Under the pieces are notes generated by a model. It ran no database searches. It was given only the letters and a program-made list of their open reading frames with translations, and was not told the DNA's origin. 64,000 bases of DNA from Microvirga sp. VF16 (GTDB lineage: Bacteria > Pseudomonadota > Alphaproteobacteria > Rhizobiales > Beijerinckiaceae): positions 124,001 through 188,000 of the forward strand of contig NZ_CP069357.1 in the NCBI RefSeq assembly GCF_016864375.1, given 5' to 3'. The position numbers and the translations under genes were made by a program. This document shows, in pieces, positions 53,955 to 62,947 of this stretch. Each line of letters opens with the position of its first letter. Positions within the stretch are counted from its first letter, which is position 1.

Positions 53955-54989
53955 ATGGACTATAGCCGCACCATCCGGAATGTTTTTGGAGCACGGGCGG
54001 ACGGTGCGCCGCTCTTTTCCTTTTGGACCCATTTCCCACGCGATGATCTTGACGCGGAGCGTCTCGCCAATGCGACCATCCGCTTGCAGCTGGAATTCGA
54101 TCTCGATTTCGTGAAGACAGCGCCCAATGGCATGCACGCGGTCGAGGATTATGGTGTCAAAATCGATTTTTCGGAGGTGCCCGAGGGAGGCGTTGCGCGG
54201 CTCGTCTCGACACCGTTCGAAACGGTCGAAGACTGGAGCAAGCTGCCGGAAATCAACATTCATGCCGGTGCACTTGGTCGCGAACTACAGTCTCTTCGTC
54301 TCGTGCGTGCTGCTTTGCCTCATGTTCCAGTGGTTTTTACAGTTTTTAGTCCGATGACGCTTGCGGCGAAGCTGAGCCGGGGCAAGATCTACGAGCACAT
54401 TGCCGAAGGGACGAATGCAGCGCTCATTCATTCCGCGCTGGTTAAACTGTCGCAGACCGTCGCGCAATATTCCGCGGCGGCCATTGAGGCGGGCGCGGAC
54501 GGCGTCTTTTTCGCGCATCAGGACACGGGCCGCCACCTGCTCGCCTACGACGACTTCAGCGAATATGTGGCTGCCTACGATCACGAGGCGCTGAGCGGCG
54601 CGCGTTTCGGGCGCTTCAACATTCTTCATATCCACGGTGAGCAGATTCGCTTCCGCGAACTGCTCGATTATCCGGTCCATGCGATCAACTGGCACTCGTG
54701 GGAAACGCTGCCCTCAGCTCTTACCGGCATGCTCTCCTCCCGCAAGTGCATCGTCGGCGGTATTGACCGCCGTTCGGTGACCGCCAACGACATTCCGGCT
54801 ATTGAAAATCAGATTTCCTCCGTCCGCATCGCTGCCGATGGCATGAGCGATCTGATTTTCACGCCAAGTTGCACAATCCGCGCTGGCTTCAAGCCCGAAA
54901 CCCTTCACGCCATCCGCTCCATCGTTAAGGAACGGCTACCGCGCGGATCTGCGACGGCTCTGCACGACGCAGCAGTTGCCGCGCAGTGA
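53955..54989 (+). CDS. uroporphyrinogen decarboxylase (URO-D)-family protein
   Basis: The 344-residue protein has a TIM-barrel-type URO-D layout: RADGAPLFSFWTHFPRDDLD, EFDLDFVKTAPNGMHAVEDY, VFTVFSPMTLAAKLS, AIEAGADGVFFAHQDTG, FNILHIHGEQIRFRELL and INWHSWETLPSAL. The N-terminal anionic-substrate Arg of true HemE (RQAGR) is not seen, so this is one of the many URO-D homologues, including MtaA/MtbA-type cobamide-dependent methyltransferases. The HIHGE segment and conserved His could bind zinc. It precedes TctCBA and RidA remnants, suggesting it processes the imported compound. Confidence 0.8.
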   Translation: MDYSRTIRNVFGARADGAPLFSFWTHFPRDDLDAERLANATIRLQLEFDLDFVKTAPNGMHAVEDYGVKIDFSEVPEGGVARLVSTPFETVEDWSKLPEINIHAGALGRELQSLRLVRAALPHVPVVFTVFSPMTLAAKLSRGKIYEHIAEGTNAALIHSALVKLSQTVAQYSAAAIEAGADGVFFAHQDTGRHLLAYDDFSEYVAAYDHEALSGARFGRFNILHIHGEQIRFRELLDYPVHAINWHSWETLPSALTGMLSSRKCIVGGIDRRSVTANDIPAIENQISSVRIAADGMSDLIFTPSCTIRAGFKPETLHAIRSIVKERLPRGSATALHDAAVAAQ

Positions 54990-55089
54990 ATGGCTAAGGG
55001 AGGTACATCCTATTGATAGAAATGTCGCGTCTGTCGAGCCGGCCGGTCGCGACCATCGACAATAGTCGCACCGGCAAATGACTTCGAAC

Positions 55090-55107
55090 CGACTGGAAAG
55101 CCAGTCG
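55090..55107 (+). promoter_or_regulatory. hairpin just upstream of the tctC ribosome-binding site
   Basis: CGACTGG-AAAG-CCAGTCG forms a 7-bp stem with a 4-base loop, only 6 bases before the GGGAGGG ribosome-binding site of the substrate-binding protein gene. It could protect the processed mRNA or set translation, which is common for highly expressed binding proteins. There is no U-tract, so it is not a classical terminator. Confidence 0.35.
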
Positions 55108-55126
55108 CAAGAAGGGAGGGAACAAT

Positions 55127-56089
55127 ATGAACATACGTAGTCTTCTAATCGGCACCATCATCGCCGCCATGGGTGTGGCGCCATCAGTTGCCAGCGAGTA
55201 TCCGGCAAAGCCGATCGAGATGATCGTTGCCTTCGCGCCGGGGGGCGGTACTGACGTGGCGGCGCGCTCGATCGCACGTTTCATGCAAAAGCATCTCGGG
55301 GAAGGTGCTTCTATTGCCGTCATCAACAAGCCGGGCGCCGGCGGTGAGATCGGTTGGACGACGCTTTCGCAGGGCAAGCCAGACGGCTACACCATTGGCA
55401 TGATCAATCCGCCTGCCTTCAACGCACTCGCTGTCGAGGGCAAGGCAAAATATACGATGGACAGTTTTCAGCCGATCGGCAACGTCGTGCTAGATCCGGG
55501 CATCCTTGTCGTCACCAAGAACAGTCCCTACAAGACGCTGACCGAACTCGTTGACGCGTCCAAGGCTGCCCCGGGCACCATTGTCGTCGGCACGTCCGGC
55601 GCCGCCGGTTCGTCCGAGCATATCGGTATCCTGAGCCTTAACCGCAGCGCTGGCTCTGCCTTCAAGCCAGCTTTCTTCGGTTCCACCGCGCCGGTTCGCC
55701 AGGCAATCCTTGGCGGGCATATTCCGGCCGCTACGATGAACCTGTCCGAAGCCCTGCCACTGGTCCGCAGCGGCGACGTGCGCCTTCTCGGTGTCATGGC
55801 CCAGGAGCGTTCGCAATATTTGCCGGATGCTCCTACTTTCAAAGAACAGGGATACGATCTGGTCGTCATGACCTCGCGCGGCCTGGCCGCTCCTGCTGGT
55901 ACGCCACCTGCCGTAGTCGAAAAGCTCCAGAGCGCTCTCAAGGCGGCCATGGAAGATCCGGAATACGTTAGGACTGCGAAGGAAGCGGAAATTCCGCTGG
56001 CCTATCTCGATGCCAAAGCCTACCGCGCACTCATCGACCGCATCACGTCTGAACTGACGGAAACCTGGAAGGTGACGCCATGGCGCTAA
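55127..56089 (+). CDS. TctC-type tripartite tricarboxylate transporter substrate-binding protein
   Basis: The 320-residue protein has a signal peptide (MNIRSLLIGTIIAAMGVAPS, cleavage near VASEYPAK) and the TctC/Bug signature YPAKPIEMIVAFAPGGGTDV AA with TVNKPGAGGEIGW-type INKPGAGGEIGWTTL and LAAPAGTPPAVVEKLQ. A strong GGGAGGG precedes it. Bug proteins bind carboxylates and aromatic acids. The next gene starts inside its end. Confidence 0.93.
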   Translation: MNIRSLLIGTIIAAMGVAPSVASEYPAKPIEMIVAFAPGGGTDVAARSIARFMQKHLGEGASIAVINKPGAGGEIGWTTLSQGKPDGYTIGMINPPAFNALAVEGKAKYTMDSFQPIGNVVLDPGILVVTKNSPYKTLTELVDASKAAPGTIVVGTSGAAGSSEHIGILSLNRSAGSAFKPAFFGSTAPVRQAILGGHIPAATMNLSEALPLVRSGDVRLLGVMAQERSQYLPDAPTFKEQGYDLVVMTSRGLAAPAGTPPAVVEKLQSALKAAMEDPEYVRTAKEAEIPLAYLDAKAYRALIDRITSELTETWKVTPWR

Positions 56090-56550
56090 TGAATCTTTCC
56101 CAACGCCAGGGGGATATCGGCTTCGCAGCGGTGCTTCTCGCCGTCGCGGGTTGGTGCTTCTTCGAATCCGGGAATTTTCCCGGCGCCAGCGGCACCTATC
56201 CTCGTGTGCTCTCCATTATGCTGGCCGTCGGCGCAGCGCTCGTGATCCTGCGGGCTCTGGGGCGGCCTGCCGCTGCGGACGAGCCGCGGCTGTTTATCCA
56301 CCCAGGACGGTTCCTGCTCGCCGTCGCGGCGATGATCGCCTACGTGGGGGCGGTGGCTGTCGTCGGATATATTCTGCCGAGCATTGCTCTCGGTCTCGGC
56401 CTGCCGCTGCTTCTCGGCTACCGTGGCTTCAGCCTCACGGTTCCCGTCACGCTTGGCACACTCGCGTTCATCGTGCTCGTGTTCTTCGTCATTCTTGCTC
56501 GTCCCCTTCCGGCTGACGTGCTGGATTCCTTCCTGGAGCTCCTGCGATGA
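56080..56550 (+). CDS. TctB-type small membrane subunit
   Basis: The 156-residue protein overlaps the end of tctC by ten bases. It has four predicted membrane segments: GDIGFAAVLLAVAGWCFFE, YPRVLSIMLAVGAALVIL, FLLAVAAMIAYVGAVAVVG and ITL-type LPVTLGTLAFIVLVFFVILA. This is the TctB layout. It bridges the binding protein and the large TctA subunit. Confidence 0.88.
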   Translation: MALMNLSQRQGDIGFAAVLLAVAGWCFFESGNFPGASGTYPRVLSIMLAVGAALVILRALGRPAAADEPRLFIHPGRFLLAVAAMIAYVGAVAVVGYILPSIALGLGLPLLLGYRGFSLTVPVTLGTLAFIVLVFFVILARPLPADVLDSFLELLR

Positions 56551-58052
56551 TCGAAGCCCTAATCAATGCTCTCCCCAACGTCTTCGATCCAGCTAACCTG
56601 TTTGCCGTCCTGCTGGGCACAGTCGCCGGCCTGATCGTTGGCGCCTTGCCTGGCCTGACCGTAACCACCGGCATCGCCGTGCTTATTCCGCTCAGCTTCG
56701 GTCTCGATCCGCTCTTCGCGCTTGGAATGATGGCGGGAATGTATAACGGCGGCAGCTACGGGGGTGCCATTCCGGCGATCCTGCTCCGGGTTCCGGGGAC
56801 GCCCGCATCCGTGGCAACGCTGCTCGACGGGTACGAGATGACCCGGCAGGGCAAGGCAGCCTATGCCATCCAGGTCGCGGTCGTCTCCGGCGTCATCGGG
56901 TCGGTCTTATCCGCCATCGCACTGATCACCCTCGCACCGATCCTTGTGAAGGTCAGCCTGCTCTTCGGTCCCGCGGAGTATTTCTGGATCGCGCTGCTCG
57001 GCCTTGCAACGGTTGCCTCGCTTCTCGGCGACGATTTCCTGAAAGGGCTGATTGCCGCCATACTCGGTCTGATCATCGGTACAATGGGCACCGACATTTC
57101 GACGGGCGTCGAGCGCTACACCTTTGGCCGCCTTGAGTTTGCCGAGGGGCTCGATCTCGTTGTGCTGCTTACTGCCCTCTTCGCCATTCCGCCTGTCGTC
57201 CGGATGATCGAGGAAGCGAGCCGCACAGGCATGCCGCGGGAACTGCTCAATCTGCGTCGCCAGGGTTCCGTGTTGCGCGAATGGAAGCGTTTCCTTCCGG
57301 TCTGGGCGCGTTCCTCGGTCATTGGCATCATCATCGGCATTCTGCCTGGCGCCGGTGGCTCAATGTCGTGCTACCTTGCCTATAATGATGCTAAGCGCCA
57401 TTCAAAAGATCCCGAAAGCTTCGGCAAAGGTAATCCCGAAGGAGTTGCGGCTTCAGAATGCGGCAACGGTGCGGATAACGCGTCCTCGTTGATCCCGGCT
57501 CTCTCGCTCGGCATCCCGGGCTCGGGTGTGGCAGCCGTCATTCTGGGAGGCCTGCTCGTGCACGGCCTCCGTCCAGGTCCCCAGCTGTTCACGGATCATC
57601 CGGACGTGGTCTACGGCTTCATGCTGCAGATGCTGCTCTCATCATTCATACTGATCATGGTCGGTGGTCTGGCCGCGACCCGCATCTTCGGTCAGGCTCT
57701 GCGTCTGCCGCATGTTGTGCTTGCCCCCATGATCCTGCTTTTCGTGACGGTTGGTGTCTATGCTGTGAACAACTCGATGTTCGATCTCTACCTTCTGCTG
57801 GGGATCGGCCTCGTGTCTTATGTGATGGAGCGACTGGAGTATCCGAGCGCCCCAATTATCCTAGGCGTTATCCTCGGTCCCATCGCCGAAAGTCAGCTCT
57901 CGCTTGCCCTCACGATTTCAGGCGATCATGCCGTGGCGCTGATTTCCTCGCCCGTCTCGATGATTGTCGCAGGACTGACGCTGTTCATCCTCGCCACCCC
58001 ACTGTGGGGCATGTGGAAGGACAGCAAGCGGGCCGCCGTGGGATTGAATTGA
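56547..58052 (+). CDS. TctA-type large membrane subunit
   Basis: The 501-residue protein overlaps the tctB stop (ATGA). It has the TctA signatures GTVAGLIVGALPGLTVTTGI, GMYNGGSYGGAIPAILLRVP GTP and GIPGSGVAAVILGGLLVHGL, with about ten membrane segments. It completes the tripartite secondary transporter encoded by 55127-58052. A strong hairpin follows its stop. Confidence 0.94.
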   Translation: MIEALINALPNVFDPANLFAVLLGTVAGLIVGALPGLTVTTGIAVLIPLSFGLDPLFALGMMAGMYNGGSYGGAIPAILLRVPGTPASVATLLDGYEMTRQGKAAYAIQVAVVSGVIGSVLSAIALITLAPILVKVSLLFGPAEYFWIALLGLATVASLLGDDFLKGLIAAILGLIIGTMGTDISTGVERYTFGRLEFAEGLDLVVLLTALFAIPPVVRMIEEASRTGMPRELLNLRRQGSVLREWKRFLPVWARSSVIGIIIGILPGAGGSMSCYLAYNDAKRHSKDPESFGKGNPEGVAASECGNGADNASSLIPALSLGIPGSGVAAVILGGLLVHGLRPGPQLFTDHPDVVYGFMLQMLLSSFILIMVGGLAATRIFGQALRLPHVVLAPMILLFVTVGVYAVNNSMFDLYLLLGIGLVSYVMERLEYPSAPIILGVILGPIAESQLSLALTISGDHAVALISSPVSMIVAGLTLFILATPLWGMWKDSKRAAVGLN

Positions 58053-58058
58053 ACGCTC

Positions 58059-58080
58059 GCGGCGGCCTCAGGGCCGCCGC
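58059..58080 (+). terminator. strong hairpin after the tctA gene
   Basis: GCGGCGGCC (58059-58067) and GGCCGCCGC (58072-58080) form a perfect 9-bp GC stem with a TCAG loop, six bases after the tctA stop. There is no U-tract, so it may stabilise the mRNA end or attenuate read-through into the RidA remnant and not be a classical Rho-independent terminator. Confidence 0.5.
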
Positions 58081-58115
58081 ACCACCTTTCCACTTTCGAG
58101 CGTCCCACGAAGCCT

Positions 58116-58488
58116 ATCTCAACACCCAATGCACCCGAAGCGGTTGGACCATTCTCGCAAGCCATCGCCGTCAACGGTCTTCTTTTCGTCTCCGGCCAGC
58201 TTCCCATCGACCCGGCCACCGGCGCCTTTCCATCCGACGATCCGATCGAGCAAGCGCGCCAGTGCCTGAAGAACATTGCCGCCATTGCGCAGGCGGTCGG
58301 TATCGACTTGACGCGTACAGTCAAAACAACTGTTCAGGTGCGCGATCTCGGTCGCTTCGCCGAAATCAATGCGCCTATGCGGAGTTCTTCTCGACGCGGT
58401 ATCGGCGCGTGCCACATTCGAGGTTTCGGGTCTGCCGAAAGGTGCTCAGATCGAGATTGAATCTGTGATTGCACTCGGAAACGAATGA
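58116..58488 (+). pseudogene. RidA-family protein, frameshifted
   Basis: The reading starts STPNAPEAVGPFSQAIAVNG, LLFVSGQLPIDPATGAFP and TRTVKTTVQVRDLGRFAEIN, then shifts to AYAEFFS and again to DAVSARATFEVSGLPKGAQI and EIESVIALGNE. Together these rebuild a complete RidA (YjgF) protein in three frames; there is also no start codon in the first. RidA removes reactive imine and enamine intermediates from PLP enzymes. The broken copy sits between the transporter and a PLP enzyme fragment, which makes sense as a former partner. Confidence 0.85.
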
Positions 58489-58506
58489 CATGACCGATTT
58501 CTGCAA

Positions 58507-59078
58507 TTGCCAGACCGAGCCTCTGCCGCTTTCTGGGCCGGATCGCTCCTAGGCGCGGGGGCGCTCAAACTTCTCCAGGGTGATGGCCGCCGCTCGGCCG
58601 ACGCGCACCTGGTGAAACCCGTTTTCAAGGGCCTGAAGGGCATCTCGATCTATTTGAAGGATGAAACCATGCACCCGGCCGGTAGTTTGAAGCACAGGTT
58701 GGCGCGATCGTTATTCCTCGACGGAATTTGCAACGGTCACATCGGCCCCGGCACCACCCCGGTCGAAGCCTCGTCCGGGTCGACCGCAGTCTCGGAAGCA
58801 TATTTTGCGCATCTCCTCGATCTTCCCTTCATAGCGGTCATGCCGCGGTCGACGAGCCACCAGACGATCGAAGCCATCGAACGCTTCGGGGGGTGTTGCC
58901 ATTTCGTCGATCATGCTGGCGAGATCCATGCTGTCGCCCAGAAGCTCGCGACCGAGACCGACGGCTACTATCTCGACCAATTCACCAATGCCGAACATGC
59001 AACCGACTGGCGCGGCAACAACAACATCGCCCAGAGCATTTTCGAGCAAATGCAATGCGAACGCCGGCAGGTACCGGA
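58507..59078 (+). pseudogene. PLP-dependent cysteine synthase-like enzyme, truncated
   Basis: From a TTG at 58507 the product includes DAHLVKPVFKGLKGISIYLK, then DETMHPAGSLKHRLARSLF with the PLP-binding Lys62, EASSGSTAVSEAYFAHLLD (phosphate loop) and FIAVMPRSTSHQ. The match to the cysteine synthase / beta-substituting PLP family ends at about 59078, where the frame runs into an IS6-family transposase fragment. The C-terminal half, with the rest of the cofactor site, is missing. An ATG at 58490 overlaps the RidA stop but is in another frame. The continuous reading frame of 265 codons is therefore a chimera and not a real gene. Confidence 0.8.
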
Positions 59079-59488
59079 TGGGCTTGTGCTTGACATTCTG
59101 GTTCAGAGCCGCCGCGACACTCAAGCAGCCAAGCGCCTGCTGCGGAAGCTGCTCAAGAAGCAGAGCATGGCACGGCGCGTGATGATCACGGATAAACTCG
59201 CGAATTACCGCCCGGCCAGGCGAGAGATTATGCCAGGTGTCGGGCATCGCCAGCACCGGGGCCTGAACAATCGTGCCGAGAACAGCCATCAGCCGACCCG
59301 ATGACGGGAGCGGATCATGAAGCGCTTCAAGTCAGCCGGCCAGGCGCAACGCTTCCTCTCGGTTCACGACCGGGTGGGAAATCTCTTCCGTCGTCCTGCC
59401 AACACTAATGCCGCGGCTCATCGTACGTCCCGAGCACAGACCTTTCTGGCCTGGAACGAGGTGGCAGCCGTTGCCGGTGGTCTCTGAT
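59079..59488 (+). pseudogene. IS6-family transposase remnant
   Basis: DGLVLDILVQSRRDTQAAKR, LLRKLLKKQSMARRVMITDK and NNRAENSHQPTR match the DDE core and later part of IS6-family transposases; the next frame continues MKRFKSAGQAQRFLSVHDRV and RAQTFLAWNEVAAVAGGL. The N-terminal domain is missing and one frameshift is present. The insertion truncated the upstream PLP enzyme gene. Confidence 0.8.
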
Positions 59489-59689
59489 CTGACGATCCAG
59501 GACGGGCAGACCTAACTCAACCCGTTAAGTTGATGATGCCGGCCGGACATATGGGCGCAAGCGATCCGATCAAAGTACTGCCCAACACTCTTGCGAGGAG
59601 GAAGCCGCCCACATAAGGATCTGCATCCGACCCGCTAGGCCCAAATGCCCTCAACAATCAAATTGCCAAACGGGCGCCATCCAGACATG

Positions 59690-59812
59690 ACATTCCCGAA
59701 GCGACACCTGTGCTGCGGCATGATAGTTGTTGATCTTGAATGTCGGCGGACCATCGACCTTCCGCCCGCTCAGCGCTCCGATACCTTGGCAAACTGGGAC
59801 AAGCCAAAGTTG
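59690..59812 (+). pseudogene. ISL3-family transposase fragment
   Basis: RHLCCGMIVVDLECRRTIDL and PPAQRSDTLANW match the start of the DDE domain of ISL3 transposases (YGTLLVDLERRRPVDLLPxRxADTLAxW). Only about 40 residues are left. Confidence 0.55.
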
Positions 59813-59830
59813 GTGAACATGCTTCCCACC

Positions 59831-60319
59831 TTAGGATCTGTAGAAATTCAATGGTATTTCCGTCGTTGACTTAATCTCTTCCATAGCAAACATGGATGTG
59901 ACGTCACTTAACTGGACGCACGATATCAATTTTTGATACAGCGCGTCATAGCTTTCAATATCAGGCAGGTAAGCTTTCAGGAGATAATCGATTGTTCCGC
60001 TCATGCGATAGAAGTCAACAATCTCAGGAATATTCTGTACAGCATTCTTAAAACTCGATAGCCACTCTGCAGTATGCTGATTTGTGCGAACTGCTATAAA
60101 TACAGTGACGCCTACATTTAGCTTTTTTCTATTTAGCAATGCCACTCGGCGGTCGATAAATCCAGCGTCCTCAAGTCGGCGGATACGTCTCCAACAGGGC
60201 GAGGATGAAATTCCGACGTATTCTGCTAATTCCTCAAGGGGAAGTGTTGCATCCTTCTGAAGCCTATCCAGAATTCTCAAGTCGAATGCGTCGAGTTTGC
60301 CTGATCTTGAACTGTCCAT
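59831..60319 (-). CDS. Lrp/AsnC-family regulator
   Basis: I start at the ATG of MDSSRSGKLDAFDLRILDRL (60319); a longer frame from 60442 adds an unlikely leader. The N-terminal helix-turn-helix (EELAEYVGISSSPCWRRIRR LED) and the C-terminal RAM domain (VTVFIAVRTNQHTAEWLSSF, FYRMSGTIDYLLKAYLPDIE) are typical of 160-residue Lrp family members. Such regulators sense amino acids. It is divergent from the cysteine dioxygenase gene, which is the obvious target with cysteine as the likely ligand. Confidence 0.92.
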   Translation of the reverse strand: MDSSRSGKLDAFDLRILDRLQKDATLPLEELAEYVGISSSPCWRRIRRLEDAGFIDRRVALLNRKKLNVGVTVFIAVRTNQHTAEWLSSFKNAVQNIPEIVDFYRMSGTIDYLLKAYLPDIESYDALYQKLISCVQLSDVTSMFAMEEIKSTTEIPLNFYRS

Positions 60320-60559
60320 TCTTGCCTGTCCCCTCAAGAGATCTCCGCTAGAGGCCGAGCGAACGTGCCAGCATGCTCTACGTGAGTCGCCGCACACATA
60401 ACCATATTGAGACTTGAGGAGGAAGAAAATTTCTAATGCCACACAGCAGCGCGCAAATCGTTTCTAATTTCGTCGTGATCCAGGCAAAATCAGCAAACGC
60501 TTTGCAGCGGGTTCGTGAGATTATGAATCCTGTTCGTAATTTCCGTGAGGCTTTGGAAA

Positions 60560-61087
60560 ATGAGTTTGGTGTTGCACACCTCGCGCTCGGACGGGGCTGA
60601 GATTTTCAGTGAGCTTGGACAAAAAAACCGCAGCCTTTCGAACGAATATCTGGCCTCCGCCCGCCATGCTCTTCAACAGCTCGTCGGCACGTGTGATCTT
60701 CTGGCTGGTCGGCGGCTGGAGCGGAAGGAGGGCGGCTACGCTCGAACGCTCTTGTTCAATGATGATCAGATGAGCGTCTATGCGATCGTTTGGAGTCCAT
60801 CATCCCAAACGGCTATTCATGATCATCACTGTTCGTGCTGCTTTGGCATGCTCAGTGGTTCACTTGAGGAAGTATGGTTTCGATCCGTCGGTGAAGGTCG
60901 GGTCGTTATCACTGAGCGGGCCATCCGAACCCCAGGTTATATCGCTTGTATGTTGCCGTCAGGCCCGAACATCCACCAGATGATCAACAACAGCAGGGAA
61001 GAGGCGATCTCGATCCATATCTATGGGTTCGATCACAAGATGCACGCCTCGTCCATCCTCCACGAGTATCGGCTTGCTTCTCTCTGA
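60560..61087 (+). CDS. cysteine dioxygenase-family enzyme
   Basis: I start at MSLVLHTSRSDGAEIF (60560); an ATG at 60545 is five codons longer. The 175-residue cupin carries the iron-binding pair HDHH (H87, H89) in SSQTAIHDHHCSCCFGMLSG and the third His in GPNIHQMINN (H139). This matches bacterial cysteine dioxygenase, which oxidises cysteine to cysteine sulfinate with O2. It is divergent from an Lrp regulator and followed, about 200 bases on, by a YeiH-type exporter, supporting a role in thiol breakdown. Confidence 0.85.
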   Translation: MSLVLHTSRSDGAEIFSELGQKNRSLSNEYLASARHALQQLVGTCDLLAGRRLERKEGGYARTLLFNDDQMSVYAIVWSPSSQTAIHDHHCSCCFGMLSGSLEEVWFRSVGEGRVVITERAIRTPGYIACMLPSGPNIHQMINNSREEAISIHIYGFDHKMHASSILHEYRLASL

Positions 61088-61283
61088 CGCCACAACAATC
61101 GGAAATAGCACTGCCTTCACCGAAAGCCCTCGTTCCTTCTGGCCGTAGGATGGCACCGAGCAAGATAAGGCCAGATCCTGAGCGTGGGCCGCACCAGTGC
61201 GGCGCAGCCATCTGGATCCCATGAGTTGACAGACAAGACAGCCACGGACCTTCCGCGACGGAAGATCAAGAAACCTGAAAGCG

Positions 61284-62312
61284 ATGTCGAGCCTCTTCAA
61301 TCCACCGACACATCAATGGATGCGTCTACTGCCAGGTGTGCTCCTCTGCGCACTTGTCGCGCTGGGCGCCATAGGTCTCCAGGTCTTGGAAGAGCACTGG
61401 ACCGGACGGCCCTATCTTGAGGCACTGGTCATCGCGATCCTGCTCGGCGCAGTCCTCAGAACCGTCTGGACACCCAACTCCCACTGGCTGCCTGGCATCG
61501 AATTCTCCGCCAGGGCTCTGCTTGAACTCGCGGTTATGCTATTGGGCGCCTCGATTAGCTTCGAAGCCGTCGTGCAGGCGGGCTCCGGGCTCATCCTTGG
61601 GATTGCTCTCGTGGTTTTCCTGGCGATCGGAGCGAGCTTCGGATTGTGTCGCCTCCTCGGGCTGCCCAACCGCATGGCGGTCCTGATCGCCTGCGGCAAC
61701 TCCATCTGCGGGAACTCAGCCATCGCGGCAGTCGCGCCTGTCATCAAGGCCAGTAGCGAGGATGTAACCTCTTCGATCGCCTTTACGGCCATTCTTGGCG
61801 TGATCGTCGTTCTCACTCTGCCGCTGCTGGTCCCACTGGTAGGCCTGTCGGCGTCACAATATGGTGTGCTTGCCGGTCTTACAGTCTATGCCGTGCCCCA
61901 AGTGCTCGCGGCCACGGTGCCGATCAGCGTTATCAGCACGCAACTTGGTACTCTGGTGAAACTCGTGCGAGTGCTTATGCTGGGACCGGTGGTGATCCTG
62001 CTTTCGGTTTTCGCCGGCACCCGTTCTGGATTGGCCACTCTGTCGTTCAAGCGACTTGTCCCGTGGTTCATCATCGGCTTCGTCGCTCTTGCAGGCCTGC
62101 GCTCAGTGGGAGCGATTCCAGATGTGGTTCTGCGCGGCGTGCTTCCTACGGCGACAGGACTCACTGTTGTTTCCATGGCGGCCCTCGGGCTTGGGGTGGA
62201 CCTGCGCGTGCTCGGCCGTGTTGGCGGACGGGTGACGCTGGCGGTAAGTGTGTCGCTTCTCGTCCTTCTCGGCATCAGCCTAGGTTTGATCCGTCTGCTC
62301 GCCATCGTGTAA
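61284..62312 (+). CDS. YeiH-family putative sulfate/sulfite exporter
   Basis: The 342-residue membrane protein has about ten membrane segments and the UPF0324/YeiH family signatures: ARALLELAVMLLGASISFEA, LACGNSICGNSAIAAVAPVI (in the form IACGNSICGNSAIAAVAPVI), SEDVTSSIAFTAILGVIVVL and FAALG-type FIIGFVALAGLRSVGAIPD. Homologues next to taurine and cysteate desulfonation genes (TauZ) export sulfite or sulfate. Here it follows a cysteine dioxygenase, whose product breaks down to pyruvate and sulfite after transamination, so sulfite export is a fitting role. Confidence 0.88.
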   Translation: MSSLFNPPTHQWMRLLPGVLLCALVALGAIGLQVLEEHWTGRPYLEALVIAILLGAVLRTVWTPNSHWLPGIEFSARALLELAVMLLGASISFEAVVQAGSGLILGIALVVFLAIGASFGLCRLLGLPNRMAVLIACGNSICGNSAIAAVAPVIKASSEDVTSSIAFTAILGVIVVLTLPLLVPLVGLSASQYGVLAGLTVYAVPQVLAATVPISVISTQLGTLVKLVRVLMLGPVVILLSVFAGTRSGLATLSFKRLVPWFIIGFVALAGLRSVGAIPDVVLRGVLPTATGLTVVSMAALGLGVDLRVLGRVGGRVTLAVSVSLLVLLGISLGLIRLLAIV

Positions 62313-62622
62313 ACTCCTAGCTGAGCTGTTTGGCCTCGGCCACGAGGTTCGTTGCGCTCTTCTCCGTCATGATTGTCTCCTTCGGTCACTCATCCCACGG
62401 TGCGCCGTCGAGCGCATCGATTGGGATTTTGAGATACCGTTTACCGTTGTCTTCCGGTTTCGGCAGTCGCCCGCCACGGATGTTTACCTGCGGAGCATGA
62501 GGAAGAGTGGGGCAGGTCGGCCTTTCCGGCTGCGACGCACTTCGATGCTGCTGGCCTTGACACTGTGATGTCAGACGCCTGAAGCCGATTGATCACTGAC
62601 TGCCCACGGATCCTTTGCTGCC

Positions 62623-62880
62623 CTACTTCCGTCCGATCGCCGCCGAGTAGGGAACCTGTAGCGGCTGGATCTGCACGTCCTGAAAGCCGGCCTCCTCCAT
62701 CCAGCGTCGGCAATCCGCACCGGTATAGTCGAAGCCGGCCGGGGTCTCGATCAGCATGATCAGGCTCATGAGCAGACCGAAGGCATTCTCGCGGAGTCCA
62801 TTGTCAATCATGGCATCGTAGACGATGAGCGCACCCCCGCTGGGCAGCGCCTCATGGGCCTTGCGCAGGAGCAGATCCTA
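62623..62880 (-). pseudogene. SAM-dependent O-methyltransferase, C-terminal fragment
   Basis: The minus strand reads DLLLRKAHEALPSGGALIVY, DAMIDNGLRENAFGLLMSL and CRRWMEEAGFQDVQIQPLQV. This is the end of a hydroxyindole-O-methyltransferase / plant-type O-methyltransferase-like fold. The frame is lost at about 62880, at the start of the IS110-family element that ends the window. Only about 80 residues remain, with no SAM-binding motif. Confidence 0.65.
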
Positions 62881-62947
62881 TGCGGGTGGATAGCGACCCG
62901 CTTGATGGCAGAGTGAGGTTGCTGGACACCCACTCTGGAGGCGACCC

